The notes under the pieces are model-generated. The model saw only the letters and a program-made list of their open reading frames with translations. It made no database searches and was not told the DNA's origin. A stretch of DNA of 64,000 bases from Streptococcus constellatus subsp. constellatus (lineage in GTDB: Bacteria; Bacillota; Bacilli; Lactobacillales; Streptococcaceae), in NCBI RefSeq assembly GCF_023167545.1, contig NZ_AP014647.1, forward strand, positions 1,302,001-1,366,000, read 5' to 3'. Both the position numbers and the translations under genes were made by a program. Positions 1 through 9,276 of this stretch are shown in pieces (the first letter of the stretch is position 1; the number at the start of each line of letters is the position of its first letter).

Positions 1-428
1 TCAAACAGCTCCAATCCATTATACAAATCAATGACAGACTGTGATTTTTCAAAGAAGCCACAATCTCCAAGGTACATCGCTTGATTCAGAATCTTCTGTG
101 CAATGATTGTCGTCCAGACTTCTGCTTTGACATCTTCTGACCAAGTGATTTGATTACTCAGCTGCAAACTGGAATCGTGACGTGCATAGTAGGGCATCAG
201 CATGGCTGTCGGCAAACGCTTATCATCACAAAAAATAACTAAAATATTCTCATCAACCAGCCGCTTAATCAGCATGGTTGACAGCACAATATCAGTTGTC
301 TCCAACAACAAGATATCCACCTCGGACAGATGAATCAACTCTGTCCGAGAGGCATCCTTGAAGATCAAGTGGTTATTCTTGTAGGAAAGTTTTGAATGTG
401 TATTTACAACAACTGTTCTCCATCCCAT
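1..428 (-). CDS. cas1: CRISPR-associated endonuclease Cas1, type II-A (partial, N-terminal 142 codons)
   Basis: Cas1 is the integrase subunit that inserts new spacers into the CRISPR array. Translating the minus strand from 428 gives an uninterrupted frame starting [20 protein letters not shown], the characteristic opening of streptococcal type II-A Cas1, followed by the beta-strand-rich N-terminal domain. The ATG overlaps the cas9 stop codon by one base (TGATG), so the two are translationally coupled in one operon. The frame runs off the left window edge, so the alpha-helical catalytic domain with the metal-binding Glu/His/Glu residues is not visible. Established type II-A order predicts cas2, csn2 and the repeat array further left. 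Confidence 0.93.
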   Translation of the reverse strand, partial: MGWRTVVVNTHSKLSYKNNHLIFKDASRTELIHLSEVDILLLETTDIVLSTMLIKRLVDENILVIFCDDKRLPTAMLMPYYARHDSSLQLSNQITWSEDVKAEVWTTIIAQKILNQAMYLGDCGFFEKSQSVIDLYNGLELF

Positions 429-3400
429 CAATCTTCTCCTAACTTGCTCAAGTCAATCCGTGTTTCATAAAGACCCGTAATTGATTGGTGGATGAGGGTA
501 GCATTTAAACATTCTGTAACGGAAGTATACCTTTTACGATCAATGTTCTCACCAAAAAAGTTAAAAGCTGCTGGCGCCCCAAATGCTGTAAATGTCAATA
601 AACTGATAAAAGATTTAGCCAAACTTGATACTTCTGCATCTTTATTTTTAGAAAAAAGCATCTCGATTTTTGTTAAGTTGTTATCCGCCAACACATACTT
701 TCTTGAGAATACTGATATATATTCAAGAAGCTCCTTGAATTCATCTTTATGTTTCTCAACATATTCTCTGTGTTCAGGTTCATAATCTTTTTCAATTCGA
801 TAAGAATGGTAAAGTAAAGTTGTAAAGCGCTGAGGAATCACTAACTCATTTCCTTTTTGAAGCTCTTTTGCGCTAGCTAGCAACCTTCTGCGTTTATTTT
901 CTAATTCAAAAAGACTGTATTTCGGTAATTTTATAATTTTTTCCAACCGAACATTTCGATAACCTCTTTGTTCAAGAAAATCAACTGGATTCTTCTCAAA
1001 TCGCTTCTTTTCCATTATGGTAATCCCTACCATATCTTGGACTTTCCTCAGCTTCTTTGATTTCCCTTTTTCCACATCAGCAAATACCAGAATAGAATAA
1101 GCCACAACCGGACTGTCAAAGCCACCATATTTTTTCGGATCCCAATAACTATTCTTTGTCTTTCTCGGAATCAATTTATCAGATTCACCCTTAGGAAGAA
1201 TGGATTCTTTAGAAAAACCTCCTGTCTGCTCTTCTGTCTTCTTCACAATATTTACTTGCGGGTATGATAAGACTTTTCTTAGGATTTTAATATGTTTTTC
1301 TTTATTCCATGCAATCTCCCCATCCTCATTAGTTTGGATGTCTTCTTTTTTAAAGAAACGAAGAATATTTGAATAAAAAAGAAATTTTTCAGTAGCAGAT
1401 TTTCTTGAACGGTAACTATTGTATTTAGGGTATTCACCATAAACAAATTCTGGTTCAAGCTGAGGGTATTTGAGCAATAAAGCATTTCCAACAACGGCAT
1501 TCAGATATGCATCATGAGCGTGGTGATAATCATTTATTTCACGAACTTTATAGAGTTCAAATTCTTTACGGAAATTTGATACAAGATTAGACTTCAAGGT
1601 AATAATTTTTACATTGCGAATACGTCTTTTATTCCCGTCAAATTCTGTATTAAACCGCTCATCTAAAATTTGTGCAACATGTTTTGTGATTTGTCTTGTT
1701 TCAACTAATTGTCGCTTGATAAATCCTGCTTTATCCTCTTCAGTCAAACCACCTCGTTCTGCCTTGGTTAAATTATCAAATTTGCGTTGTGTAATCAGTT
1801 TTACTGAAAGAAGTTTGCTCCAAAATGACTTCATTTCATGAACAACTTCTATACTTGGTACATCATCAGATTTACCTCTGTTTTTGTCAGAACGAGTCAG
1901 TACACGGTTATCAAGTGAATTATCCTTAATAAAGGCTTGCGGAATAATGTGATCTATATCATATTGGCTTAGATTGTTAATATCTAAAGTTTCTCCTGTA
2001 TACATATCCTTGCCATTTTGGATATAGTACAAGAATAATCGATCATTTTGAAGTTGCTGATTTTCCACATTCTTAATATTTACAGGATTGTCCAAATTCT
2101 TCAATGAATCTTGTAATAATTTAAGACGTTGCTGAGAATTTCTACGCCCCTTATCTGTCGTTTGATTTTCACGCGCCATCTCTATGATAATATTAGCAGG
2201 GTTATGCCCCATTACTTTGACTAATTCATCAACGATTTTGACACTTTGTAAAATCCCTTTCTTTATAGCAGGACTTCCAGGTAAGTCATGCACTACATTT
2301 GCAATATCATCAACATCATCAATGATTTGTGCCCTAGCAATTTCTTCTTTAAAAGAAAGAGCATCATCATTAATCAACTGCATAAAATTACGATTAGCAT
2401 AACCATCATCGATTAGATAGTCCAATATTGTTTTCTTATTCTCTTTATTTCGGATACCATTGATCAACTTGTATGACAAGCGTCCCCAACCAGTGTAATG
2501 ACGGCGTTCCAATTTTTTCAATTGAGCCTTAGTAAAGATATCACTATACTTTTGAAGACGCTGACGAATCATTTCTCTATCTTCAAATAGAGTTAGCGTT
2601 TGAATAATATCCTCAATTGTCTTTTCATTTGCTTTATCATCTAAGAATGATTTATCTAAAATCTTACGCAAATCATGATAGGTTCCAAGACTGGAATTAA
2701 AGGCTTTATTTTCCTTATCCAGTCCAGTTAAGTTAACAATTCTAAATTCTTCAAACTCTTTATTCAAATAATTTAAAAGTTTATCTTTCGTAACTTTCCG
2801 ATTTTCTTTAAAAACATGATCAAAAATCTCTTGTTTCATATTTGTATCAAAGAATTTAGCTTCACCCTGTTCATTAACATACTTAACTTTGGTCAACTCG
2901 TTGTAAACGGTAAAGGCTTCGTATAGAGGACTGTGTTTGGGTAAGACTTTTTCTTCAGGTAAATACAAATCATTTAAAGTCATGCGTGTGATGAATTTTT
3001 CTGCTGATTTTTCTTTATCAAGAATATCATCAAAATTCCATGGCGTAATTTTTTCATCCGCCTTATATTCTGCCCAGGCAAAGCGGCTGCCTTTTCGCGC
3101 CAAAGGACCAACATAGTAAGGAATTCTAAACGTTAAGATTTTTTCAATCTTATCTTGATTTTCTTTCAAGAATGGATAGTGTTCACCTTGGCGTCGCAAG
3201 ATAGCATGCATTTCTTGCAGATGGATTTGATGCGGAATGGAACCATTATCAAATGTTCTTTGTTTTCTCAGAAAATCTTCACGATCAATTTTATCAAGAA
3301 AATCACCGCTTCCATTAATTTTTAAAAGAATTCCCTTTAAGTATTTGTAAAATTCATCTTGTTTGACACCGCTTTCAATATAACTCGCATAACCTTTTTT

Positions 3401-4465
3401 GTTTTTATCTTTGAAAATGGCATTATACTGATCAGGAGCATTCACTTTAATAAAATCTTTCAATTTTTTAAGATCTTTTTGATGTTCCTCATAGCGTTTA
3501 ACCATTGAAGCAGACAAAGGTGCTTTTGTTGAGTTATCATCTACTGTCAAAATCCCTGATAACAATATAGCATCATAAAGATTTTTAGCGGATGCAAACA
3601 GGTCCGCATATTCATCTCCAACTTCCCCAAGAAACCCTTCCAAATCTTCTTCGTATGTATCTTTAGAAAATTGCAACTTAGCATCTTCAGATAATTGGAA
3701 ATTCGTTTTAAAGTTTGGATGTAGATCCAAAGACAAAGCAATAAGATTCCCAAATAAAGTATTTTTCTTCTCAGTTGGATAATGAGCAATAAGGTTTTCT
3801 AAACGGCTAGACTTACTAACCTTTTCTGTTAGGATACTTAATGCATCAACTGTTATTTCTGATAAATGGCTTTCTTCAATAGTCTTATCATATTCTTCTA
3901 CAAAATCCTTAAATAATGCTTGAACATCTGTATTTTCAGCTTTTAAATCGCCCTCATAGAGAAAGTGACCACGGAATTTAATCATATGAGCCAAAGCCAA
4001 ATACACCAAACGCAAATCAGCTTTTTTGGACGTATCGGCTAGGTGCCTTCTCAAGTGATAGATTGTTGGAAAATCATCATGATATTTTACTTCTGCTGCA
4101 ATATTTCCAAAAATTGGATGATGCTCCCCTCTTTTATCCTCATCTACAAGAAAAGAATCATCCAAGCGTTGAAAGAAATTTTCATCTACCTTGTTCATTT
4201 CCCCAGTAAAAATTTCTTGTAAATAACGCAGACGATTTTTTCGGCGAGTATAACGGCGCCTAGCCGTCCGTTTCAAGCGTGTCGCCTCTGCAGTTTCACC
4301 ACTATCAAATAAAAGAGCACCTAATAAATTTTTCTTAATAGATTGTTTATCAGTATTTCCTAAGACTTTCATCTTTTTAGCAGGAACCTTGTAATCATCT
4401 GTAACAACAGCCCATCCAACACTATTTGTGCCGATATCAAGGCCAATAGAATATGGCTTTCCCAT
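428..4465 (-). CDS. cas9: Type II-A CRISPR RNA-guided endonuclease Cas9
   Basis: Full-length 1345 aa Cas9, the same size class as S. mutans and S. pyogenes Cas9. It cuts DNA matched by a crRNA:tracrRNA pair. RuvC residues are intact: D10, E762, H982 and D985. The HNH histidine is H839 in YDIDHIIPQ. An arginine-rich bridge helix lies at about 63-80. Near the C-terminus the DRKR motif retains R1310 and R1312, the counterparts of the S. pyogenes PAM-reading R1333 and R1335, so an NGG-type PAM is inferred. The start is supported by AAGGAG seven bases upstream of the ATG. The gene is convergent with nothing and divergent from tracrRNA; cas1 follows with one-base overlap. All catalytic residues seen are present, so it should be active. 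Confidence 0.97.
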   Translation of the reverse strand: MGKPYSIGLDIGTNSVGWAVVTDDYKVPAKKMKVLGNTDKQSIKKNLLGALLFDSGETAEATRLKRTARRRYTRRKNRLRYLQEIFTGEMNKVDENFFQRLDDSFLVDEDKRGEHHPIFGNIAAEVKYHDDFPTIYHLRRHLADTSKKADLRLVYLALAHMIKFRGHFLYEGDLKAENTDVQALFKDFVEEYDKTIEESHLSEITVDALSILTEKVSKSSRLENLIAHYPTEKKNTLFGNLIALSLDLHPNFKTNFQLSEDAKLQFSKDTYEEDLEGFLGEVGDEYADLFASAKNLYDAILLSGILTVDDNSTKAPLSASMVKRYEEHQKDLKKLKDFIKVNAPDQYNAIFKDKNKKGYASYIESGVKQDEFYKYLKGILLKINGSGDFLDKIDREDFLRKQRTFDNGSIPHQIHLQEMHAILRRQGEHYPFLKENQDKIEKILTFRIPYYVGPLARKGSRFAWAEYKADEKITPWNFDDILDKEKSAEKFITRMTLNDLYLPEEKVLPKHSPLYEAFTVYNELTKVKYVNEQGEAKFFDTNMKQEIFDHVFKENRKVTKDKLLNYLNKEFEEFRIVNLTGLDKENKAFNSSLGTYHDLRKILDKSFLDDKANEKTIEDIIQTLTLFEDREMIRQRLQKYSDIFTKAQLKKLERRHYTGWGRLSYKLINGIRNKENKKTILDYLIDDGYANRNFMQLINDDALSFKEEIARAQIIDDVDDIANVVHDLPGSPAIKKGILQSVKIVDELVKVMGHNPANIIIEMARENQTTDKGRRNSQQRLKLLQDSLKNLDNPVNIKNVENQQLQNDRLFLYYIQNGKDMYTGETLDINNLSQYDIDHIIPQAFIKDNSLDNRVLTRSDKNRGKSDDVPSIEVVHEMKSFWSKLLSVKLITQRKFDNLTKAERGGLTEEDKAGFIKRQLVETRQITKHVAQILDERFNTEFDGNKRRIRNVKIITLKSNLVSNFRKEFELYKVREINDYHHAHDAYLNAVVGNALLLKYPQLEPEFVYGEYPKYNSYRSRKSATEKFLFYSNILRFFKKEDIQTNEDGEIAWNKEKHIKILRKVLSYPQVNIVKKTEEQTGGFSKESILPKGESDKLIPRKTKNSYWDPKKYGGFDSPVVAYSILVFADVEKGKSKKLRKVQDMVGITIMEKKRFEKNPVDFLEQRGYRNVRLEKIIKLPKYSLFELENKRRRLLASAKELQKGNELVIPQRFTTLLYHSYRIEKDYEPEHREYVEKHKDEFKELLEYISVFSRKYVLADNNLTKIEMLFSKNKDAEVSSLAKSFISLLTFTAFGAPAAFNFFGENIDRKRYTSVTECLNATLIHQSITGLYETRIDLSKLGED

Positions 4466-4522
4466 AGAGAAACTCCTTTTTTAAAATTGCTTTAATTATA
4501 TTATTATTTTAACACAAAAACG

Positions 4523-4551
4523 TTTACATTTAAAGACAATTATTGTATAAT
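4523..4551 (+). promoter_or_regulatory. tracrRNA promoter
   Basis: TTTACA at 4523-4528 and TATAAT at 4546-4551 are separated by exactly 17 bases. The predicted start, about G4558, coincides with the expected 5' end of a short (about 90 nt) streptococcal tracrRNA. Confidence 0.85.
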
Positions 4552-4557
4552 GAACTT

Positions 4558-4648
4558 GTTGGAATCATTCGAAACAACACAGCAAGTTAAAATAAGGCTT
4601 TGTCCGTACTCAAGCTTGCAAAAGCGTGCACCGATTCGGTGCTTTTTT
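4558..4648 (+). ncRNA. tracrRNA of the type II-A CRISPR system
   Basis: The tracrRNA pairs with the crRNA repeat, recruits RNase III and anchors the guide in Cas9. The anti-repeat occupies about 4559-4590 and is followed by the conserved AAGTTAAAATAAGGCT core (4584-4599), the GTCCG nexus (4602-4606), a middle stem-loop (4609-4627) and the terminal hairpin GCACCGATTCGGTGC with a T run. The architecture and much of the sequence match the S. pyogenes tracrRNA. The anti-repeat is nearly the reverse complement of the S. mutans type II-A repeat, so the off-window array should carry that 36-nt repeat type. It is transcribed divergently from cas9. Confidence 0.95.
4628..4648 (+). terminator. tracrRNA terminal hairpin / intrinsic terminator
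   Basis: GCACCGATTCGGTGC (4628-4642) folds into a perfect six-pair stem followed by six T. It is both stem-loop 3 of the tracrRNA and its terminator. Confidence 0.9.
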
Positions 4649-4661
4649 CTTTCTCTTGTTT

Positions 4662-4691
4662 CAAAAAAACAGCCTTACGACTGTTTTTATT
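4662..4691 (-). terminator. Terminator downstream of sufB
   Basis: AACAG...CTGTT hairpin with A/T runs on both sides, lying between the tracrRNA and the sufB stop codon; it could serve either strand. Confidence 0.5.
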
Positions 4692-4692
4692 T

Positions 4693-6078
4693 TTATCCTA
4701 CTGAGCCTTCCATACTCATGTTAATGAGTTGGTTGAGCTCCACTGCGTATTCCATTGGAAGTTCTTTGGTGATCGGTTCCATGAAACCATTGATAATCAT
4801 AGCCGTTGCTTCTTCTTCGCTAATGCCACGGCTCATGAGATAATAAAGCTGATCCTCCGAAACCTTAGAAACCTTAGCTTCGTGTTCCAGTGCAACATTC
4901 GAATTGTGAATTTCATTAAATGGAATGGTATCTGAGCTGGATTCACCATCCATAAGAATCGTGTCGCATTCAATGTGAGACTTTGAACCAGCACTATTCT
5001 TGCCAAAACGGACTTGACCGCGATAATCTGTCTTACCTCCGTCTTTTGCAACAGACTTAGAAATTAATGTGCTAGAAGTCTTTGGCGCATTGTGATAAAC
5101 TTTACAGCCTGCATCTAAATGCTGACCATAATTAGCAAAGGACATAGAAAGGACCGAAGTTCTTGCATTACGACCATTAAGAATGCTACAAGGATATTTC
5201 ATATTGACCTTGCTGCCTAGATTTCCGTCAATCCATTCCAGAGTACCGCCTTCTTCAACCGTTCCACGCTCGGTCACCAGATTATAAACATTGTCCGACC
5301 AATTTTGAATCGTTGTATAGCGGAAGAAAGCATCCTTTTTAACAATAATTTCTACATTTGCAGCATGAAGACTATTGGTCGTATAAGTCGGCGCTGTGCA
5401 GCCCTCAATGTATTGAATAGAGCCACCCTCTTCTACGATAATGAGCGAGCGTTCAAATTGACCAGCATTTTCTCCATTGATACGAAAGTATGTCTGAACC
5501 GGCACCTGACATTGAACATTTTTTGGCACATAGATAAAGGTCCCACCCGACCAAACTGCACTGTTTAAAGCGGAAAACTTATGCTCTGCATTAGAAATGA
5601 CTGTGCCAAAGTATTTTTTCACCAAATCCGGATATTCTTGTACTGCCGTGTCGGTATCGGTAAAGATAATGCCTTGCTTGGCAAATTCTTCTTTCATGTT
5701 ATGATAGACTACCTCAGATTCATATTGAGCAACAGCTCCTGACAAAAATTGGCGCTCTGCTTCAGGAATACCCAAACGCTCAAAGGTTTTCTTTATTTCA
5801 TCTGGCACTTCATCCCAACTTCTAGCCCGATCTCCACTTAATTTTTGATAATAGATAATATCATCAAATCGTATGCCGGATAAATCTGGTCCAAAATCAG
5901 GCATGGGCAACTTATGGAACAATTCTAAAGAACGCAAACGATAATCCAGCATCCATTGCGGTTCATTTTTAATTTCAGAAATTTCACGAACAACCTCTTC
6001 TGTCAGACCCTTACCAGTCGAGAACAAAGGCTTCACATCGTCATGAAATCCAAAAGCATAATCTCGTACTTTCGTCAT
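4693..6078 (-). CDS. sufB: Fe-S cluster assembly scaffold SufB
   Basis: SufB (461 aa) forms the SufBCD scaffold that receives persulfide sulfur and iron and builds Fe-S clusters in the cytosol. The beta-helix core, the EGCTAP motif with C227 and the ECDT motif with C371 are present; these correspond to conserved cysteines of E. coli SufB. The C-terminus ends MEGSVG as in other streptococcal SufB. The start has GGGAGG seven bases upstream, and a CTGACA/TATAAT promoter with 18-base spacing precedes it. Unusually, no sufC, sufD, sufS or sufU is adjacent: the gene stands alone, with a flavodoxin gene upstream and its own promoter. It could be a second paralogue or a relocated copy of the usual last gene of sufCDSUB. 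Confidence 0.93.
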   Translation of the reverse strand: MTKVRDYAFGFHDDVKPLFSTGKGLTEEVVREISEIKNEPQWMLDYRLRSLELFHKLPMPDFGPDLSGIRFDDIIYYQKLSGDRARSWDEVPDEIKKTFERLGIPEAERQFLSGAVAQYESEVVYHNMKEEFAKQGIIFTDTDTAVQEYPDLVKKYFGTVISNAEHKFSALNSAVWSGGTFIYVPKNVQCQVPVQTYFRINGENAGQFERSLIIVEEGGSIQYIEGCTAPTYTTNSLHAANVEIIVKKDAFFRYTTIQNWSDNVYNLVTERGTVEEGGTLEWIDGNLGSKVNMKYPCSILNGRNARTSVLSMSFANYGQHLDAGCKVYHNAPKTSSTLISKSVAKDGGKTDYRGQVRFGKNSAGSKSHIECDTILMDGESSSDTIPFNEIHNSNVALEHEAKVSKVSEDQLYYLMSRGISEEEATAMIINGFMEPITKELPMEYAVELNQLINMSMEGSVG

Positions 6079-6173
6079 CTCATTCCTCCCATTGATACAA
6101 ATTATCTTCTCTTATTATACTATTCTATATTAGAAATGTCAGAATATATGCCTAAAATATAATAAATTAAGCT

Positions 6174-6206
6174 AAAAAAGACTAGGAAAATTTCCCAGCC
6201 TTCTTA
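6174..6206 (-). terminator. Flavodoxin gene terminator
   Basis: On the minus strand a GGCTGGG / CCTAGTC stem (with G-T pairs) around AAATTTT is followed by six T. Confidence 0.6.
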
Positions 6207-6211
6207 CATGA

Positions 6212-6655
6212 TTACCGTACTTTTTCGGCTAATGCTTCAGCGAATTTCTCCAGATTTTCAATATCTTCATCTTCTGCTGATAGATCGACTTTGACATTTT
6301 CAGCACCTTTTTCAGCACCTGTTGCCGCAAAAGCACGATCAAAGTCATCTACGGCCTTACAAAACTCATCATAGAATGTATCGCCCGATCCGACAACACC
6401 ATAAATCTTTCCGGTCAAGTCAAGACTAGCTAAATCTTCATAAAAATCAACAATTTCATCAGGCAACTCGCCGTCACCATATGTGTAAGAAGCAATGATT
6501 GCGATATCTGCTTCTAGAAATTCCTCTGCATCAACCGTTGTGCATTCATCAATATCTACTTCTAAACCAAGTTCTTTTAATTTATCAGCTACAATATCTG
6601 CAATTTCTTCTGTATTTCCTGTCATACTCGCAAATACAATTTTTGCTAACGCCAT
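6212..6655 (-). CDS. Short-chain flavodoxin
   Basis: A 147 aa acidic FMN-binding electron carrier. The phosphate-binding loop ASMTGNTEEIAD lies at about 9-20, with SYTYGDGELPDE near 56 and GSGDTFYDEFCKAVDDFD near 88, all typical of short-chain flavodoxins. I chose ATG at 6655 because GGAGG sits five bases upstream; a TTG four codons earlier overlaps that ribosome-binding site. A TATAAT with extended TGT lies just upstream of the gene. Its partner is not shown; the neighbouring sufB makes a role in Fe-S metabolism conceivable but unproven. It is not NrdI (wrong motif pattern). Confidence 0.9.
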   Translation of the reverse strand: MALAKIVFASMTGNTEEIADIVADKLKELGLEVDIDECTTVDAEEFLEADIAIIASYTYGDGELPDEIVDFYEDLASLDLTGKIYGVVGSGDTFYDEFCKAVDDFDRAFAATGAEKGAENVKVDLSAEDEDIENLEKFAEALAEKVR

Positions 6656-6807
6656 AATTTCCTCCAAAAAATTCTATCAATTTATTATAACATATTGAAC
6701 AAATAGTTGCACTTGAAACCTCTTGAAGGTTGGTTGCTCCTCACTTTTACTTTTTAAAATAGCTACCTTATGATACAATAAATAGAAGGTAGAGTGGAGG
6801 TTAGAAT

Positions 6808-7746
6808 ATGGAAATTTTCAAACAAATTTTACATAAAATTAAAGAATATGATACAATCATCATTCATCGTCACATGCGACCCGATCCTGATGCATTAGGA
6901 AGTCAAGTCGGTTTGAAAAAATTACTTCAAGTCAATTTTCCTGAGAAAAAGATTAAAGCAGCGGGAAAGACTGAACCTACTCTTGCTTGGCTGGCCAAAA
7001 TGGATGATGTTTTAGACGATGATTACAAACATGCTTTAGTTATTGTTTGTGATACAGCAAATACTGCTCGGATTGATGACGAACGGTACAACAAAGGAGA
7101 TTTTCTCATCAAAATCGATCATCATCCAAACGATGACATTTACGGAGACATTTCTTGGGTGGATACTAGCTCTAGTAGTGCTAGTGAGTTAATTGCTCTC
7201 TTTGCATTGGAAAATAAACTCAAACTAGATGATTATTCTGCTAAATTGCTTTATGCTGGAATTGTCGGTGATACAGGACGTTTCCTATATCCTGCCACAA
7301 CTGCCCGCACAATGGCTGTCGCAAGTAAACTTCGCGAGTATCCCTTTGATTTTGCTGCTTTGGCTCGAAAAATGGACTCTTTCAGCTATCAAATTGCTAA
7401 ACTTCAAGGCTATGTTTATGACCATTTAGAAGTTGATGAAAATGGTGCAGCTCGTGTCATCTTAACTCAGGAACTTCTCAAAGCCAATCATTTAACAGAT
7501 GCTGATACTTCCGCTATCGTTTCAGCTCCAGGGCGTATTGACAGTGTTGAACTTTGGGGAATTTTTGTTGAGCAAGAAAATGGCAATTACCGCGTTCGAC
7601 TACGGAGTAAATTTATCCCGATTAATGAAGTAGCTAAAAAACACGACGGAGGCGGTCATCCTCTTGCCAGTGGTGCCAATGCTTACTCCAAAGAAGAAAT
7701 CGAAGAAGTTTATCAAGAATTGAAAGAATTGGCAAAAAGGAAATAA
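6808..7746 (+). CDS. DHH/DHHA1 phosphoesterase, Pde2/NrnA-type nano-RNase
   Basis: A 312 aa single-domain DHH-DHHA1 protein, the length of pneumococcal Pde2. This family hydrolyses pApA (from c-di-AMP breakdown) and very short oligonucleotides to mononucleotides. Metal-binding motifs are visible: RPDPDALGS at 24-32, D82 in CDTA, DHH at 104-106 and the Asp of GDTGRF near 155. The DHHA1 substrate motif GGGHPLASG lies near 281-289. GGAGG is positioned before the ATG. The next gene, rpmE2, follows about 100 bases downstream with its own promoter. Whether it acts mainly on pApA or on nanoRNA cannot be told from sequence. Confidence 0.9.
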   Translation: MEIFKQILHKIKEYDTIIIHRHMRPDPDALGSQVGLKKLLQVNFPEKKIKAAGKTEPTLAWLAKMDDVLDDDYKHALVIVCDTANTARIDDERYNKGDFLIKIDHHPNDDIYGDISWVDTSSSSASELIALFALENKLKLDDYSAKLLYAGIVGDTGRFLYPATTARTMAVASKLREYPFDFAALARKMDSFSYQIAKLQGYVYDHLEVDENGAARVILTQELLKANHLTDADTSAIVSAPGRIDSVELWGIFVEQENGNYRVRLRSKFIPINEVAKKHDGGGHPLASGANAYSKEEIEEVYQELKELAKRK

Positions 7747-7849
7747 TTTGGTAGAAAAGACTTGTAAAATCCGCTAGAATTTGGTAAACTATCAAAGTAA
7801 CGAATCTATGGCTCGCAGAGAGACCATGGCAGAAAGGAAATTTTTAAAA
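7747..7849 (+). promoter_or_regulatory. rpmE2 promoter and leader, possible L31 ribosomal-protein leader
   Basis: TTGTAA and TAAACT are 17 bases apart upstream of about 60 bases of leader containing GCTCGCAGAGAGACCATGGC. Firmicutes L31 genes are known to have autoregulatory leader motifs; the match here is positional and by inspection only. Confidence 0.4.
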
Positions 7850-8095
7850 ATGAGAAAAGATATTCATCCTGAATACCGTCCTGTTGTCTTTATGGATACT
7901 TCAACTGGCTACAAATTCCTTAGTGGTTCTACTAAGTATTCTAGCGAAACTGTTGAATGGGAAGATGGAAACACTTATCCTTTGATCCGTGTGGAAATTT
8001 CATCAGACTCACATCCATTCTATACTGGACGTCAAAAATTCACTCAAGCAGATGGACGTGTGGATCGTTTCAACAAAAAATACGGTCTCAAATAA
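7850..8095 (+). CDS. rpmE2: 50S ribosomal protein L31 type B
   Basis: An 81 aa ribosomal large-subunit protein beginning [14 protein letters not shown]. It lacks the CxxC zinc pairs of type A L31, so it is the zinc-independent type B paralogue, which many bacteria induce on zinc starvation. The start at 7850 is chosen because the family begins with MRKDIHP and AAAGGA lies ten bases upstream; the open frame extends upstream but through the leader. A strong terminator follows at 8130-8160. Confidence 0.95.
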   Translation: MRKDIHPEYRPVVFMDTSTGYKFLSGSTKYSSETVEWEDGNTYPLIRVEISSDSHPFYTGRQKFTQADGRVDRFNKKYGLK

Positions 8096-8129
8096 GAAAC
8101 CGCATAACGATCTTAAAAACGTTGAAAAT

Positions 8130-8160
8130 AAAGCCTTTTCCATTTTGGGAAAGGTTTTTT
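8130..8160 (+). terminator. rpmE2 terminator
   Basis: CCTTTTCC (8134-8141) pairs with GGGAAAGG (8147-8154), followed by six T. Confidence 0.85.
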
Positions 8161-8225
8161 AGTACAATCAAAAAACTTGGAATCCACTACATTATGATTT
8201 CCAAGTTTTTACTCTTTCTTCGCAT

Positions 8226-8472
8226 TCAGTATTTTAATTGTTGAATAATCAATATATGGCTATCTTTGAAACCCTATAAACTATGAGGTTCATTGGATCC
8301 CATGATTAAAAAATTTCTGGGAACAAGTTGGACTATTTCTCCAGATGCTGTAAAATCAATCTTTCCTTCTAGACAGACAACAGTCGCTAAAGCATCAGCT
8401 TTGTGTTTAGGAACTATTCTTTCTTCTCCTATCTACCATTTCTTATTGTACTTTTCTAATGCTGAAACGTTT
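8226..8472 (-). pseudogene. Cupin-domain protein relic
   Basis: The minus strand carries a cupin-like reading frame broken by two in-frame TAG codons, at 8433-8435 and 8274-8276. Between them it reads VPKHKADALATVVCLEG, then KIDFTASGE, then LIMGSNEPHSL; after the second stop it continues in frame with GFKDSHILII to a TGA at 8226. This follows the small-cupin pattern: metal-binding H in the first motif, E in SGE, and the PHSL histidine of the second. The N-terminus is absent and the remnant abuts the 3' end of the carboxypeptidase gene. No plausible plus-strand gene occupies the same interval. Confidence 0.6.
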
Positions 8473-9170
8473 TAATCCTTATAACCTCCCCCAGTAAAAC
8501 CGTAATATTCTTCTAAAGATAGCCTTGAATCTGCAATCGCTTTTGCTTCTTTTCCAACATAACGAAGATGCCATTGCTCTGGCATATATCCAGTTTCATT
8601 CTCTTTTCCATTTAGATAACGCACAACAAATCCATATTCGGCTGCATGTTTCAAAAGCCATTGACTAGCCTTTTTTTCTGTCACTAAATTTCCGTCGGTG
8701 CCAATCAAGTCAAAAGCTAAGCCTGTTTGGTGTTCACTATAGCCAGGGCGAGCAGAATAACGATCCGCTGCTTCTTTTCCATCTTTATTGACATAATTTT
8801 GATAAAGTGTCACTTGCATTTGATAGCTACGAAAACCGCTATATTGATGACTGATAGGATAACCCTCACCTTGCATGGCAGCAATCAATTCCAGCAATTT
8901 TGCTTTAGCAGTAGGATTTTCACTGGGATTATAATCTGAAGATAATGGATAATGTTTATTTGCGATAACAATTTCATCATATTTCCCTTTTACACTATAA
9001 TAAGAACCATTATAATGAACTTTTGTTTTTTTCTTTGTTTGCTCAGAGGATTTAACTTTTGCAGATACAGCTTTTCCTTCTTGTTTCGTTTCCACATTTG
9101 TTTTCTTTCCTCCACAAGCTGTCAAAAGCAACAAACTCGCTAACAATAAAATGCCAATCCTTTTTTTCAT
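8472..9170 (-). CDS. LdcB/DacB-type L,D-carboxypeptidase lipoprotein
   Basis: A 232 aa lipoprotein of the VanY/LdcB family. Residues 1-18 form a signal peptide ending in the lipobox LLTAC, with C19 lipidated. The catalytic domain shows SGFRSYQ near 113, the zinc motif SEHQTGLAFDL (H and D ligands) near 145-155, and EQWHLRYVG near 199-207. Pneumococcal DacB, of similar size, trims the terminal D-Ala from tetrapeptide stems in the wall. It is expected on the outer face of the membrane. It is monocistronic by spacing. Confidence 0.9.
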   Translation of the reverse strand: MKKRIGILLLASLLLLTACGGKKTNVETKQEGKAVSAKVKSSEQTKKKTKVHYNGSYYSVKGKYDEIVIANKHYPLSSDYNPSENPTAKAKLLELIAAMQGEGYPISHQYSGFRSYQMQVTLYQNYVNKDGKEAADRYSARPGYSEHQTGLAFDLIGTDGNLVTEKKASQWLLKHAAEYGFVVRYLNGKENETGYMPEQWHLRYVGKEAKAIADSRLSLEEYYGFTGGGYKD

Positions 9171-9276
9171 CTGTATCGCCTCATTTATAGAATTTACTAA
9201 TTTTCATTATAGGCGTAGATATACTATCTGTCAATTCAAAAAAGCATGCAATTGCATACTTTTAATTTTTTTATAG

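Noticed and set aside
1..4700. Search for CRISPR repeats inside the window
   Set aside because: No repeat matching the anti-repeat is present; the array should be left of cas1.
6212..6655. NrdI, the flavodoxin-like partner of NrdEF
   Set aside because: Length and the TGNTEE and YGDGELPDE motifs are those of an ordinary short-chain flavodoxin.
8293..8475. Plus-strand 60-codon ORF (MDPMIKKFLGTSW...)
   Set aside because: No ribosome-binding site or recognisable domain, and the opposite strand carries the cupin relic.
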